Below the pieces are notes generated by a model. It was not told where the DNA came from. It did not search any database and saw only the letters and a list, made by a program, of their open reading frames with translations. Of a DNA stretch of 64,000 bases, positions 50,887-59,055 are shown piece after piece (position 1 is the stretch's first letter; the number at the start of each line of letters is the position of its first letter). The position numbers and the translations under genes are program-made. The stretch is from Methylobacillus methanolivorans (GTDB taxonomy: Bacteria; Pseudomonadota; Gammaproteobacteria; Burkholderiales; Methylophilaceae). The DNA lies in the NCBI RefSeq assembly GCF_044751345.1, contig NZ_JBIWXY010000001.1, positions 1,958,714-2,022,713 of the forward strand, written 5' to 3'.

Positions 50887-52337
50887 TATTCGCCTTTGTA
50901 GTCCTGCTGTAGCTGGATGCGGCTATACAGCGTGGTACGGTTGATACCCAGCAGTTTGGCCGCCTGGCTTAGGTTGCCATGGGTAATTCTCATCGCCGCA
51001 TCGACATAAGCCCGCTCCCAGGATTTGAGCACTTGGTCCAAATTGACATTGGCTTGCGTTTGCAAATGCTTGTGCGCCTGGCTTGCCATGGCCGATTCAT
51101 CGGTCAACAGCGGTGCCTCGACGCCATGGCCAGCAACTTGGCCAAGACCGGTATGCATGAGGTCCAACTCTGCTGCCAATTGCGCATCAGTCACAAGCTG
51201 GCCTGAATATTTAGCCACCAGCCGGATAATAATATTGCGTAACTCACGCACATTACCTGGGAAGTGATAGCCCAACCAACGCTGCTTGGCCTGGTCATCA
51301 AGCGCAAAAGTCTTCTGCCCGGTTTCACGCGCATAAAATTGGTTAAAGTGATCCAGCAAGACATAGCGATCCTGCTCCAGATCGCGCAATGGCGGCACGC
51401 GTACAGAAAACACACTCAGGCGGTGATAAAGATCAATGCGAAAATTGCCTGCACGCACTTCTTCTCGCAAGTCACGATTTGTCGCTGCGACAATACGCGC
51501 CCGACTACGACGAGACTGGGTCTCGCCAATGCGCTGATACTCACCGTTCTCCAACACCCTGAGCAACTTGGCTTGAAGCTCCAACGGTAGTTCGCCAATT
51601 TCATCCAGGAATAAAGTGCCCTCGCCCGCATCCTCGAAATAGCCACTATGTGCATTGGCCGCCCCGGTAAAGGAGCCTTTGCCATGCCCAAACAAGATGG
51701 ACTCGGCCAGATTCGGAGAAATAGCCGCACAATTAAGAGAGAGATAAGGTTGTTGTGAACGACGACTGAGACGATGCAGGCAACTCGCCACCAACTCCTT
51801 GCCACTACCCGACTCCCCTTCAATCAACACCGGAAAAGGCGCATCGGCAAACTGGGTAATCTGTGTACGCAATGTTTGCATTGGCAGGCTGATACCGAGT
51901 AGACCGCCGCCCTCTTCTGCATTAACCGTCTCACCAAGCTCAGCATCCTGCAGCTTGAGCGCGTTGTGCAACAATTGCCGCAAACGCTCAACATCACAAG
52001 GCTTGGGAATAAAGTCTACTGCACCCAACGCCAAAGCATGCTTGACGTTAGCCTCTTCATTCTGGCCGGATAACACCAGAATCTTCATGGTGGGTGCATG
52101 AGCCAATAGCTCACCAATCACCTTGAAGCCTTCATCCGGTTTGTGGGGTACCGGCGGCAAGCCGAGATCAACCAGCGCCAATGGTGGCGGGCTTTCTAGC
52201 TGGCGCAATAAGCTCCTTGCTTGCATGCGCGATTCGGCAACATACACCTCAAAATCCTTGCCAAGCAGGAAATGTAAGGTATCGGTGATCAGGGGATCAT
52301 CATCAATAATGATCAATGCAGGCAGCTGTGCCACCAT
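50886..52337 (-). CDS. Sigma54-dependent response regulator, PrsR-like (PEP-CTERM-box type)
   Basis: 483 residues from the ATG at 52337; a TTG at 52382 would add 15 residues. A receiver domain (LIIIDDDPLITDTL) has a phospho-acceptor in ALVDLGLPPVPHKPDEGFKV, the DLGLPP-EGF pattern of PrsR-type regulators. Then an AAA+ domain with GESGSGKELV near 173 and GKGSFTGAANAH near 217, where the sigma54 contact loop is GSFTGA instead of GAFTGA. A Fis-type helix-turn-helix (LSQAAKLLGINRTTLYSRIQ) ends it. No histidine kinase is adjacent. Confidence 0.85.
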   Translation of the reverse strand: MVAQLPALIIIDDDPLITDTLHFLLGKDFEVYVAESRMQARSLLRQLESPPPLALVDLGLPPVPHKPDEGFKVIGELLAHAPTMKILVLSGQNEEANVKHALALGAVDFIPKPCDVERLRQLLHNALKLQDAELGETVNAEEGGGLLGISLPMQTLRTQITQFADAPFPVLIEGESGSGKELVASCLHRLSRRSQQPYLSLNCAAISPNLAESILFGHGKGSFTGAANAHSGYFEDAGEGTLFLDEIGELPLELQAKLLRVLENGEYQRIGETQSRRSRARIVAATNRDLREEVRAGNFRIDLYHRLSVFSVRVPPLRDLEQDRYVLLDHFNQFYARETGQKTFALDDQAKQRWLGYHFPGNVRELRNIIIRLVAKYSGQLVTDAQLAAELDLMHTGLGQVAGHGVEAPLLTDESAMASQAHKHLQTQANVNLDQVLKSWERAYVDAAMRITHGNLSQAAKLLGINRTTLYSRIQLQQDYKGE

Positions 52338-52512
52338 TAGAAAGGCTTTCTGTGAATCATATGGGGGGAATAATGAGTACAAAGCATGACGTTACTATAA
52401 GCACATCGCCACGATCACACAAGACAAGCCCTGAAAGCTGCCAGCCTTGATAAATCAGGAAGCCAGACAACATTTGATAGATAATGTTGCCACCATTTTT
52501 CAGGAGCCAATC

Positions 52513-52815
52513 ATGTCCTTAGACGAACGCGCCATCCACACCATCAATGAATATTTTCCATCAATCGCCCAGATTGCCCTGGATCATGCCTATGAAGTTG
52601 TCACAGAAGACACCAGCTTTGCAGAATTCATGGAATCGCTCATCGACAAGATCAATCAATATTCAGCAGAACACGTCGCAACCGAAGTATTGGGATTGTC
52701 ATCGAGAAAGATCGAAACCATCAATGACGGCACAGGCATCAGCGTGGATGACGTACAAGACTTTATCGACAACGCCGGAGATGATGAAGATGAAGACAAT
52801 GATCCACTCAACTAA
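52513..52815 (+). CDS. Small acidic protein of unknown function
   Basis: 100 residues from an ATG with AGGAG at 6 bases; an earlier ATG at 52447 has no such site. Helical body (ERAIHTINEYFPSIAQIALD; FAEFMESLIDKINQYSAEH) and a strongly acidic C-terminal tail of Asp/Glu. No transmembrane segment. Diverges from the PrsR-like regulator. I do not recognise a family. Confidence 0.72.
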   Translation: MSLDERAIHTINEYFPSIAQIALDHAYEVVTEDTSFAEFMESLIDKINQYSAEHVATEVLGLSSRKIETINDGTGISVDDVQDFIDNAGDDEDEDNDPLN

Positions 52816-53024
52816 ATAAAAGGCATGTGCTGCTACAGCCCACGTCTTTAAGTTGACTGCGCCCCAAAGCATGATGACTTGTGCCACTGCGCTCGTTGCA
52901 GAAAGTAGGGAAATGCAAAGTCATTCCAGCACAGAATCCCCTTCATAAAAAGCCAGTCATTTGACTGGTTTTCTATGAGGTTCTTGGCAACCTGAAGATT
53001 TTTTCTGCGAGTACATAGCACTGA

Positions 53025-53066
53025 AAAGCAAAAGGCCCGGTTCTCAAGAACCGGGCCTTTTGCTTT
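53025..53066 (-). terminator. Long intrinsic terminator of the tRNA cluster
   Basis: A perfect 20-base inverted repeat (AAAGCAAAAGGCCCGGTTCT and its complement) around CA, 7 bases beyond tRNA-His in its direction. A/T-rich ends on both sides may let it work in both directions. Confidence 0.85.
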
Positions 53067-53072
53067 ATCTTT

Positions 53073-53149
53073 TGGGGTGGCTGATGGGGCTCGAACCCAC
53101 GACAACTGGAATCACAATCCAGGGCTCTACCAACTGAGCTACAGCCACC
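53073..53149 (-). tRNA. tRNA-His (GTG)
   Basis: 77 nt including the extra 5' G pairing with C73 and an encoded CCA. Acceptor GGTGGCT/AGCCACC, anticodon stem CTGGA/TCCAG with loop TTGTGAT. Last of a three-tRNA minus-strand unit. Confidence 0.96.
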
Positions 53150-53176
53150 ATTGAAACCAGATTATAAAACCAGTAA

Positions 53177-53253
53177 TGGCCTGCCCGACAGGAATCGAAC
53201 CTGTAACCCCCAGCTTAGAAGGCTGGTGCTCTATCCGGTTGAGCTACGGGCAG
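53177..53253 (-). tRNA. tRNA-Arg (TCT)
   Basis: 77 nt with encoded CCA. Acceptor CTGCCCG/CGGGCAG, anticodon stem CCAGC/GCTGG with loop CTTCTAA, T-arm ACAGGTTCGATTCCTGT. Second in the tRNA unit. Confidence 0.95.
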
Positions 53254-53284
53254 ATTGTCGGGCAATCTAGACTTACTACAAAAT

Positions 53285-53361
53285 TGGTCGGGGTGGAGAG
53301 ATTCGAACTCCCGACATCCTGGTCCCAAACCAGGCGCGCTACCAGGCTACGCTACACCCCG
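53285..53361 (-). tRNA. tRNA-Pro (TGG)
   Basis: 77 nt with encoded CCA. Acceptor CGGGGTG/CACCCCG, anticodon stem CCTGG/CCAGG with loop TTTGGGA. First in the tRNA unit. Confidence 0.96.
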
Positions 53362-53370
53362 AGAGGCAGA

Positions 53371-53399
53371 AATATAGCGTAACCCAGCAGGAAGGTCAA
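53371..53399 (-). promoter_or_regulatory. Promoter of the Pro-Arg-His tRNA unit
   Basis: On the minus strand TTGACC (53399-53394) and TATATT (53376-53371) are separated by 17 bp, with initiation a few bases before tRNA-Pro. Confidence 0.75.
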
Positions 53400-53443
53400 A
53401 CGGATTCTGCTAAAATGCTGCATTATTTTTGAAAACACTTGTC

Positions 53444-54313
53444 ATGACCGCCCATATCATTAATGGAAAAGCCATCGCAGAAGCCACGCTTTCCGAAACA
53501 AAATCCTTAATAGACAATCGGTTGAAACAAGGGTTACGTGCGCCAACGCTGGCAGTGATCCTGCTTGGTGCCGATCCTGCCTCTACTATCTATGTACGCA
53601 ACAAGAGACTGGCATGCGAGAAAACCGGCATTCACTCCATGGCCTACGACCTGCCTGACACTACCAGCGAAGCCGAGTTACTGGCCCTGATTGAGCAGCT
53701 TAACCAGGATGAATCGGTAGACGGTATCTTGGTGCAATCGCCACTACCTGCACATATAGAAGAAAAAAAGATCATCGAAACCATTAGTGCCGCCAAGGAC
53801 GTCGATGGTTTTCACCCTTATAACATTGGCAGGCTGGCTGTGCGCCAACCAACATTGCGCTCATGCACGCCTTACGGCGTCATCAAGATGCTGCAGTCAA
53901 CTGGTATCAAGCTACTAGGGCTGGATGCGGTTGTCGTTGGCGTCTCCAATCACGTAGGCCGTCCAATGGCTCTAGAGCTGCTGCTCGCTGGCTGCACCGT
54001 GACCAGTTGTCACCGCCACACCAAAGATCTGCAAGCCAATGTCGCGCGCGCGGACATCGTGGTAGCAGCAGTTGGCAAGCCACACCTGATTAAAGGCGAA
54101 TGGATCAAGCCCGGCGCGATCGTCGTGGATATCGGCATCAACCGCTTGGCAGACGGCAGCCTGTGTGGCGATGTTGATTTTGAAATCGCGAAAACACGCG
54201 CGGCATGGATCACACCTGTCCCAGGTGGAGTAGGCCCGATGACCGTTGCCACGCTGATGCAGAACACGCTGACAGCACTGGAATTGCACGAATCTGGCCT
54301 CACCTCCATTTAA
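53444..54313 (+). CDS. folD: Methylene-tetrahydrofolate dehydrogenase / methenyl-THF cyclohydrolase
   Basis: 289 residues from the ATG at 53444; an earlier TTG at 53429 is possible. Bifunctional NADP enzyme interconverting methylene-, methenyl- and formyl-THF. Motifs: YVRNKRLACEKTGI with the catalytic Lys, VDGILVQSPLPAHI, KDVDGFHPYNIG, GVSNHVGRPMALEL for NADP, and the terminal PVPGGVGPMTVATLM. In a methylotroph it may serve C1 assimilation as well as purine synthesis. Confidence 0.97.
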   Translation: MTAHIINGKAIAEATLSETKSLIDNRLKQGLRAPTLAVILLGADPASTIYVRNKRLACEKTGIHSMAYDLPDTTSEAELLALIEQLNQDESVDGILVQSPLPAHIEEKKIIETISAAKDVDGFHPYNIGRLAVRQPTLRSCTPYGVIKMLQSTGIKLLGLDAVVVGVSNHVGRPMALELLLAGCTVTSCHRHTKDLQANVARADIVVAAVGKPHLIKGEWIKPGAIVVDIGINRLADGSLCGDVDFEIAKTRAAWITPVPGGVGPMTVATLMQNTLTALELHESGLTSI

Positions 54314-54442
54314 TTGTCGAACCAACTGCTTGAGTTGAGTTGAAGCCTTGGGGCACAAGGCTTTTGCATCACTGAATTATTCAGTGTACACTTGCGCCTG
54401 CTTTATTTTTCTGTTAATCGAAAGTTAACTCTTAAGGCGCAC

Positions 54443-54865
54443 ATGGCTGAAGCAATTACAAGACAATTTGTTCCTTACCAACCCAAGGCTGGTGAGGAAT
54501 ACATGAATGATAAGCAACGTGATCATTTCCGGAAAATCTTGAATGACTGGAAAGCAGAGCTTAGTCATGACATTGACCGCACAGTGCATACCATGCAGGA
54601 CGAAGTCACCATGTTTGCCGACCCGAACGATAGGGCAAGCCAGGAATCTGACATGGCACTGGAACTGCGCAACCGCGACCGCGAACGCAAACTGATCAAG
54701 AAAATTGATGAAACCCTCAACAAAATTGATGAAGGCGAATACGGTTATTGCAATGGTTGCGGCATCGAAATCGGGCTAAAGCGACTAGAAGCACGTCCAA
54801 CAGCAACTCTGTGCATCGACTGCAAAACCCTGGATGAAATTCGCGAAAAACAAGTCGCAAAGTAA
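54443..54865 (+). CDS. dksA: RNA polymerase-binding transcription factor DksA
   Basis: 140 residues from the ATG at 54443 (AAGG upstream). Secondary-channel factor that works with ppGpp. A coiled coil with acidic tip (ADPNDRASQESD, the paired Asp) and a four-Cys zinc finger (YCNGCGIEIG and LCIDCKTLDE). Followed by its own terminator. Confidence 0.95.
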   Translation: MAEAITRQFVPYQPKAGEEYMNDKQRDHFRKILNDWKAELSHDIDRTVHTMQDEVTMFADPNDRASQESDMALELRNRDRERKLIKKIDETLNKIDEGEYGYCNGCGIEIGLKRLEARPTATLCIDCKTLDEIREKQVAK

Positions 54866-54886
54866 CTTCATCGCCATTCATTCAAT

Positions 54887-54923
54887 AAAAAGCCCATCCA
54901 TTTTTCATGGTGATGGGCTTTTT
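54887..54923 (+). terminator. Intrinsic terminator of dksA
   Basis: Twelve-pair stem AAAAAGCCCATC / GATGGGCTTTTT with a 13-base loop. Confidence 0.88.
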
Positions 54924-54981
54924 ATATGCTCGACTATTGAGCATATCTTCACAGCGACGAATCTAATGCTGTGATTAGACA

Positions 54982-55018
54982 AATAAAAAAAGCCGGTTTT
55001 TAAACCGGCTTTTTTATT
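54982..55018 (-). terminator. Intrinsic terminator of pnp (likely bidirectional)
   Basis: Stem AGCCGGTTT / AAACCGGCT flanked by A and T runs on both sides, 18 bases beyond the pnp stop. The symmetry allows termination from both directions. Confidence 0.85.
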
Positions 55019-55035
55019 GAGCTAACGCAAGCAGA

Positions 55036-57165
55036 TTACTGTTGGTCAGCCACTGTTGCTGCGGAGTCTTCTGCAGCAGGTGCTTCAATCAAAGCTTTAG
55101 CACTCAGACGCACACGACCCTTGTCGTCCACTTCCAGCACCTTAACCTTGACCACTTGACCTTCCTTGAGGAAGTCAGCTACAGCATTCACACGCTGGTG
55201 TGCAATTTGGGAAATATGCAGCAAACCATCCTTGCCTGGCAGCAAGGAAACTATCGCGCCGAAATCCAGCAGCTTAAGCACAGTACCGTCATATACTTGG
55301 CCCACTTCCACTTCAGCCGTAATAACTTCGATACGCTTCTTGGCTTCTTCACCAGCTTCTGCACTGACGCAACCAATCTTGATCGTGCCATCTTCTTCGA
55401 TATCGATCGTTGTACCAGTTTCTTCGGTCAGCGCACGAATCACCGCACCGCCCTTACCGATGACGTCACGAATCTTCTCAGGATTGATCTTCATGGTGAT
55501 AATGCGTGGCGCAAATGCGGACAACTCCTGTGGCTGCTCACCAACAGCTTCCTTCATCAAGCCGAGGATATGCATACGGCCTTCCTTGGCTTGCGACAGG
55601 GCAACTCGCATGATTTCCGCAGTAATACCGGTAATCTTGATGTCCATTTGCAACGCAGTGATACCAGCTTCAGTACCTGCCACCTTGAAGTCCATATCGC
55701 CGAGGTGATCTTCATCACCCAGGATGTCGGTCAATACAGCAACACGGTTACCTTCCTTGATCAGACCCATGGCAATACCAGCTACTTGCGCCTTCAACGG
55801 CACGCCCGCATCCAGCAAGGACAGGCAGCCGCCACAGACGGACGCCATTGAGCTGGAACCATTGGACTCAGTAATTTCAGACACAACACGCACGGTATAG
55901 CCGAATTCTTCTTGGCTTGGCAATACTGCCAGCAGTGCGCGCTTAGCCAAGCGACCATGACCGATTTCACGACGCTTAGGTGTGCCAACACGGCCAGTTT
56001 CGCCAGTAGCGTACGGAGGCATGTTGTAATGCAGCATGAAACGATCTGCATATTCACCCTGCAAAGCATCAATGATCTGCTCGTCACGGCCTGTACCCAA
56101 TGTGGCCACGACCAGCGCCTGGGTTTCACCACGAGTGAACAGGGCGGAGCCGTGGGTGCGAGGCAATACGCCAGTACGGATGCTGATCGGACGCACAGTG
56201 CGTGTATCACGACCATCAATACGTGGTTCGCCATTCAGAATCTGGGTACGCACAACCTTGGCTTCCAGGTTGAACAACGCACCCTTGATTTCGTTAGCTT
56301 CAGCAGTAGAAGTTTCTTCTGTAATCAATTCGCCCAATACACGGCTCTTGATTTCATCCAGCTTGCCGGAACGCGCACCCTTGGACTTAATCTTGTACGC
56401 TTCATTGATGTCAGCGCCAGCCAATGCCTCAACCTTGGAGATCAAGTCAGTATTAGGTTCTGGAGGAGCCCAGTCCCAAGGCTCTTTACCAACTTCGGCT
56501 GCCATTTCGTTGATCACGTTGATCACAGCCTGCATCTGCTCATGACCATAAACGACTGAGCCCAGCATGACGTCTTCAGGCAATTCCTTGGCTTCAGACT
56601 CAACCATCAACACGGCGCTATCAGTGGCGGCTACCACGAGATCAAGCGCGGTTTCCTTCAACTGGGATGCTGTTGGATTCAATACATATTCGCCATTGAT
56701 GTAACCAACTCGTGCGGCACCAATCGGGCCATAGAATGGAATACCGGAAATCGCCAGTGCAGCGGAAGCACCAATGATGGCTGGAATATCCGCATCAATT
56801 TCAGGGTCGGAAGACATCACGGTCGCCACCACTTGCACTTCGTTGTAGAAGGCTTCAGGGAATAGTGGGCGCAATGGGCGGTCGATCAGACGGGAAGTCA
56901 GCGTTTCCTTTTCGGAAGGGCGACCTTCACGCTTGAAGAAACCACCTGGGATCTTGCCGGCAGCGTAGGTTTTTTCCTGGTAATCCACAGTCAATGGGAA
57001 GAAGTCTTGACCAGCCTTTACTTCACGTTTGCCCACTACACTCACCAGCACTACGGTATCACCATAGCTGACCATCACGGCCCCATCGGCCTGGCGTGCA
57101 ATTTCTCCGGTTTCAAGTGTCAGCTCATGCTGACCATAGGTAATCGTTTTCTTGATTGCCGTCAC
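55036..57165 (-). CDS. pnp: Polynucleotide phosphorylase
   Basis: 709 residues from a GTG at 57165 with AGGA at 8 bases. 3'-5' phosphorolytic exoribonuclease of the degradosome. Two RNase PH domains (FFPLTVDYQEKTYAAGKIPG; then RDEQIIDALQGEYADRFMLH and SNGSSSMASVCGGCLSLLDA), a KH domain (RDVIGKGGAVIRALTEETG) and an S1 domain (VGQVYDGTVLKLLDFGAIVS). Follows rpsO, as in most proteobacteria. Confidence 0.98.
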   Translation of the reverse strand: MTAIKKTITYGQHELTLETGEIARQADGAVMVSYGDTVVLVSVVGKREVKAGQDFFPLTVDYQEKTYAAGKIPGGFFKREGRPSEKETLTSRLIDRPLRPLFPEAFYNEVQVVATVMSSDPEIDADIPAIIGASAALAISGIPFYGPIGAARVGYINGEYVLNPTASQLKETALDLVVAATDSAVLMVESEAKELPEDVMLGSVVYGHEQMQAVINVINEMAAEVGKEPWDWAPPEPNTDLISKVEALAGADINEAYKIKSKGARSGKLDEIKSRVLGELITEETSTAEANEIKGALFNLEAKVVRTQILNGEPRIDGRDTRTVRPISIRTGVLPRTHGSALFTRGETQALVVATLGTGRDEQIIDALQGEYADRFMLHYNMPPYATGETGRVGTPKRREIGHGRLAKRALLAVLPSQEEFGYTVRVVSEITESNGSSSMASVCGGCLSLLDAGVPLKAQVAGIAMGLIKEGNRVAVLTDILGDEDHLGDMDFKVAGTEAGITALQMDIKITGITAEIMRVALSQAKEGRMHILGLMKEAVGEQPQELSAFAPRIITMKINPEKIRDVIGKGGAVIRALTEETGTTIDIEEDGTIKIGCVSAEAGEEAKKRIEVITAEVEVGQVYDGTVLKLLDFGAIVSLLPGKDGLLHISQIAHQRVNAVADFLKEGQVVKVKVLEVDDKGRVRLSAKALIEAPAAEDSAATVADQQ

Positions 57166-57180
57166 AATATTTGTCCTTTA

Positions 57181-57232
57181 ATAAAAAAATAAGCCGATAA
57201 GCATTGCGTCTCCGCTTTGCTTTCGGCTTATT
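57181..57232 (-). terminator. rpsO-pnp intergenic hairpin/terminator
   Basis: On the minus strand AATAAGCCGA pairs with TCGGCTTATT around a further imperfect stem, and a T-run follows directly before the pnp ribosome-binding site. It may partly terminate rpsO transcripts; in Escherichia coli an RNase III hairpin at this place controls pnp. Confidence 0.7.
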
Positions 57233-57256
57233 TATGAGTTCACAAGTGCGCGATGA

Positions 57257-57526
57257 TTACTTACGCAGACCCAAGCGCTCGATCAATGTACGATAGCGAT
57301 CAGCATTCTTACGCTTGAGGTAGTCCAGCAGTTTGCGACGCTGACTTACCAACTTCAGCAGACCACGACGGGAGTGGTGATCCTTGGCATTGCTTTTGAA
57401 ATGCTCGGTCAAATAAGTAATACGGGCGCTAAGAAGTGCAACTTGAACTTCTGGGCTACCTGTATCGTTCGGAGCTTGTTGGAAATCAGCAACAATCTTT
57501 GCTGTTTCTTGAACTGTAATTGCCAT
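57257..57526 (-). CDS. rpsO: 30S ribosomal protein S15
   Basis: 89 residues, the standard length. Binds 16S rRNA helix 22. Family pattern: FQQAPNDTGSPEVQVALLSA, RITYLTEHFKSNAKDHHSRR and KLLDYLKRKNADRYRTLIER. Separated from truB by 228 bases that probably hold its own promoter. Confidence 0.98.
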   Translation of the reverse strand: MAITVQETAKIVADFQQAPNDTGSPEVQVALLSARITYLTEHFKSNAKDHHSRRGLLKLVSQRRKLLDYLKRKNADRYRTLIERLGLRK

Positions 57527-57754
57527 AACTTAATCCTAATGTTGTGAGATGTGTTGTGCGTCAATGCAAATGCAGGAACATCCAGCCCGCTAGAGCATTC
57601 ATTTACAATCAACTTTTTATTATATCGCTAATTACGGCCAAGTTCAATAAACCAGTGATTTGATCGCTTTAATGGATGAGTTTTTATTGATGACTGAAAG
57701 CAGGATGCCGGACTGACCGAAAGGGTTGGCATGCAAAAGAATTGAATGAAGATG

Positions 57755-58660
57755 TTACAAGACCTGGCGCAATAAACGCTTGGGGGCGATAGAACCACGT
57801 GAGGTTTGTTCACCTATGCCAAGAAAAACTCCTTGAAGTGAATACAGCCTGAACTGGCCTTCAATATTGAGGCCAGACTTCCACACCTCTTGACCGCGTA
57901 ATAAATAAAACACGCTATCGTCATCGATACTGACTTGTGGCAAATCTTCAATCGCGGCATCCGCCCCCAGCAGGGCTGCATCGCGCTGTTCTAACGACAT
58001 CTGCTCAAGCTGTTCTATCGTGACAGCCTCGCTGAGATCAAAATGGGCTGTTGTCAGGCGACGCAAACCACCCAAATGTGCTCCGCACCCCAGTAACTTA
58101 CCAATATCCTCTGCCAGCGTCCGGATGTAAGTCCCTTTGCTGCACGACACCACCATCTCAAACTGCTGAGCATCAAACCGCTCAAGGGTGATGGTATGAA
58201 TAGTCACAGGCCTAGGCTCTCGAGCGATTTCCACCCCATCCCTGGCATATTCGTAAAGCGCCTTGCCACCATGCTTCAAGGCAGAATACATGGGGGGCAC
58301 TTGCAAGATATTGCCGACCATTTTTTTCAGTGCAGTTTCAAGCTCAGGCAGGGTTGTGGTAACAGGTAAGCGCTCCAGCACTTCACCTTCAGCATCACCT
58401 GTGGTTGTGGTACTGCCCAAGGTCACCAATGCGCGGTAACTTTTGTCAGCATCTAATAAGAAATGGGAAAACTTGGTGGCTTCGCCCAGGCAAATGGGTA
58501 ATAAACCGCTCGCCAATGGATCCAGGCTACCGGTATGACCAGCCTTGGCGGCTTGATACAGTCGCTTAACTATCTGTAAGGCTTGGTTGGAAGAAATGCC
58601 GAGTGGCTTGTCCAGCAATAGCACGCCATCGATATTGCGCTTAATCCGTCTGAATTGCAC
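57755..58660 (-). CDS. truB: tRNA pseudouridine(55) synthase
   Basis: 301 residues from a GTG at 58660, 16 bases after the rbfA stop; a longer reading from 58726 overlaps rbfA and lacks homology. Catalytic Asp in GHTGSLDPLASGLLPICLGE. Other motifs: DGVLLLDKPLGISSNQAL, MYSALKHGGKALYEYAR and CSKGTYIRTLAEDIG. Isomerises U55 in the T-loop of tRNAs. Confidence 0.95.
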   Translation of the reverse strand: MQFRRIKRNIDGVLLLDKPLGISSNQALQIVKRLYQAAKAGHTGSLDPLASGLLPICLGEATKFSHFLLDADKSYRALVTLGSTTTTGDAEGEVLERLPVTTTLPELETALKKMVGNILQVPPMYSALKHGGKALYEYARDGVEIAREPRPVTIHTITLERFDAQQFEMVVSCSKGTYIRTLAEDIGKLLGCGAHLGGLRRLTTAHFDLSEAVTIEQLEQMSLEQRDAALLGADAAIEDLPQVSIDDDSVFYLLRGQEVWKSGLNIEGQFRLYSLQGVFLGIGEQTSRGSIAPKRLLRQVL

Positions 58661-58676
58661 AGCGTGACCGTTTTGC

Positions 58677-59051
58677 TCAGACAGACTCGTCGTCTTGATC
58701 AGACTCAGCAGGAGGCAAGACCTCATCGATCAACTTGGCAATGTACATGCCACGATCAATAGAAGCATCGTAACTGAAATGCAGTTGCGGTACCGTTCTC
58801 AACAACAGGCGCTTGGCCAACTGGCTACGGAGGAAGCCTGCAGTTTTTTCCAGGCCTTTTTGCAACTCAGGCGTGCCTTGCGGTGCAGTGTAGTAGATCT
58901 TGGCATGCGCCATGTCCCCACTCACCTCAACTTCAGTCACCGTCACCATGGAGGACACTCTGGGGTCTTTCACCTCGAATTGCAGCAGATCAGCGAGTTC
59001 TCGCTGAATCTGCTCGGCAACACGATCGCTTCTGGAAAATTCCCTGGCCAT
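58677..59051 (-). CDS. rbfA: 30S ribosome-binding factor A
   Basis: 124 residues, KH-like fold. SRSDRVAEQIQRELADLLQF at the N-terminus and DPRVSSMVTVTEVEVSGDM are typical. Late 16S maturation factor. Starts 4 bases after the infB stop. Confidence 0.97.
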   Translation of the reverse strand: MAREFSRSDRVAEQIQRELADLLQFEVKDPRVSSMVTVTEVEVSGDMAHAKIYYTAPQGTPELQKGLEKTAGFLRSQLAKRLLLRTVPQLHFSYDASIDRGMYIAKLIDEVLPPAESDQDDESV

Positions 59052-59055
59052 ACGC

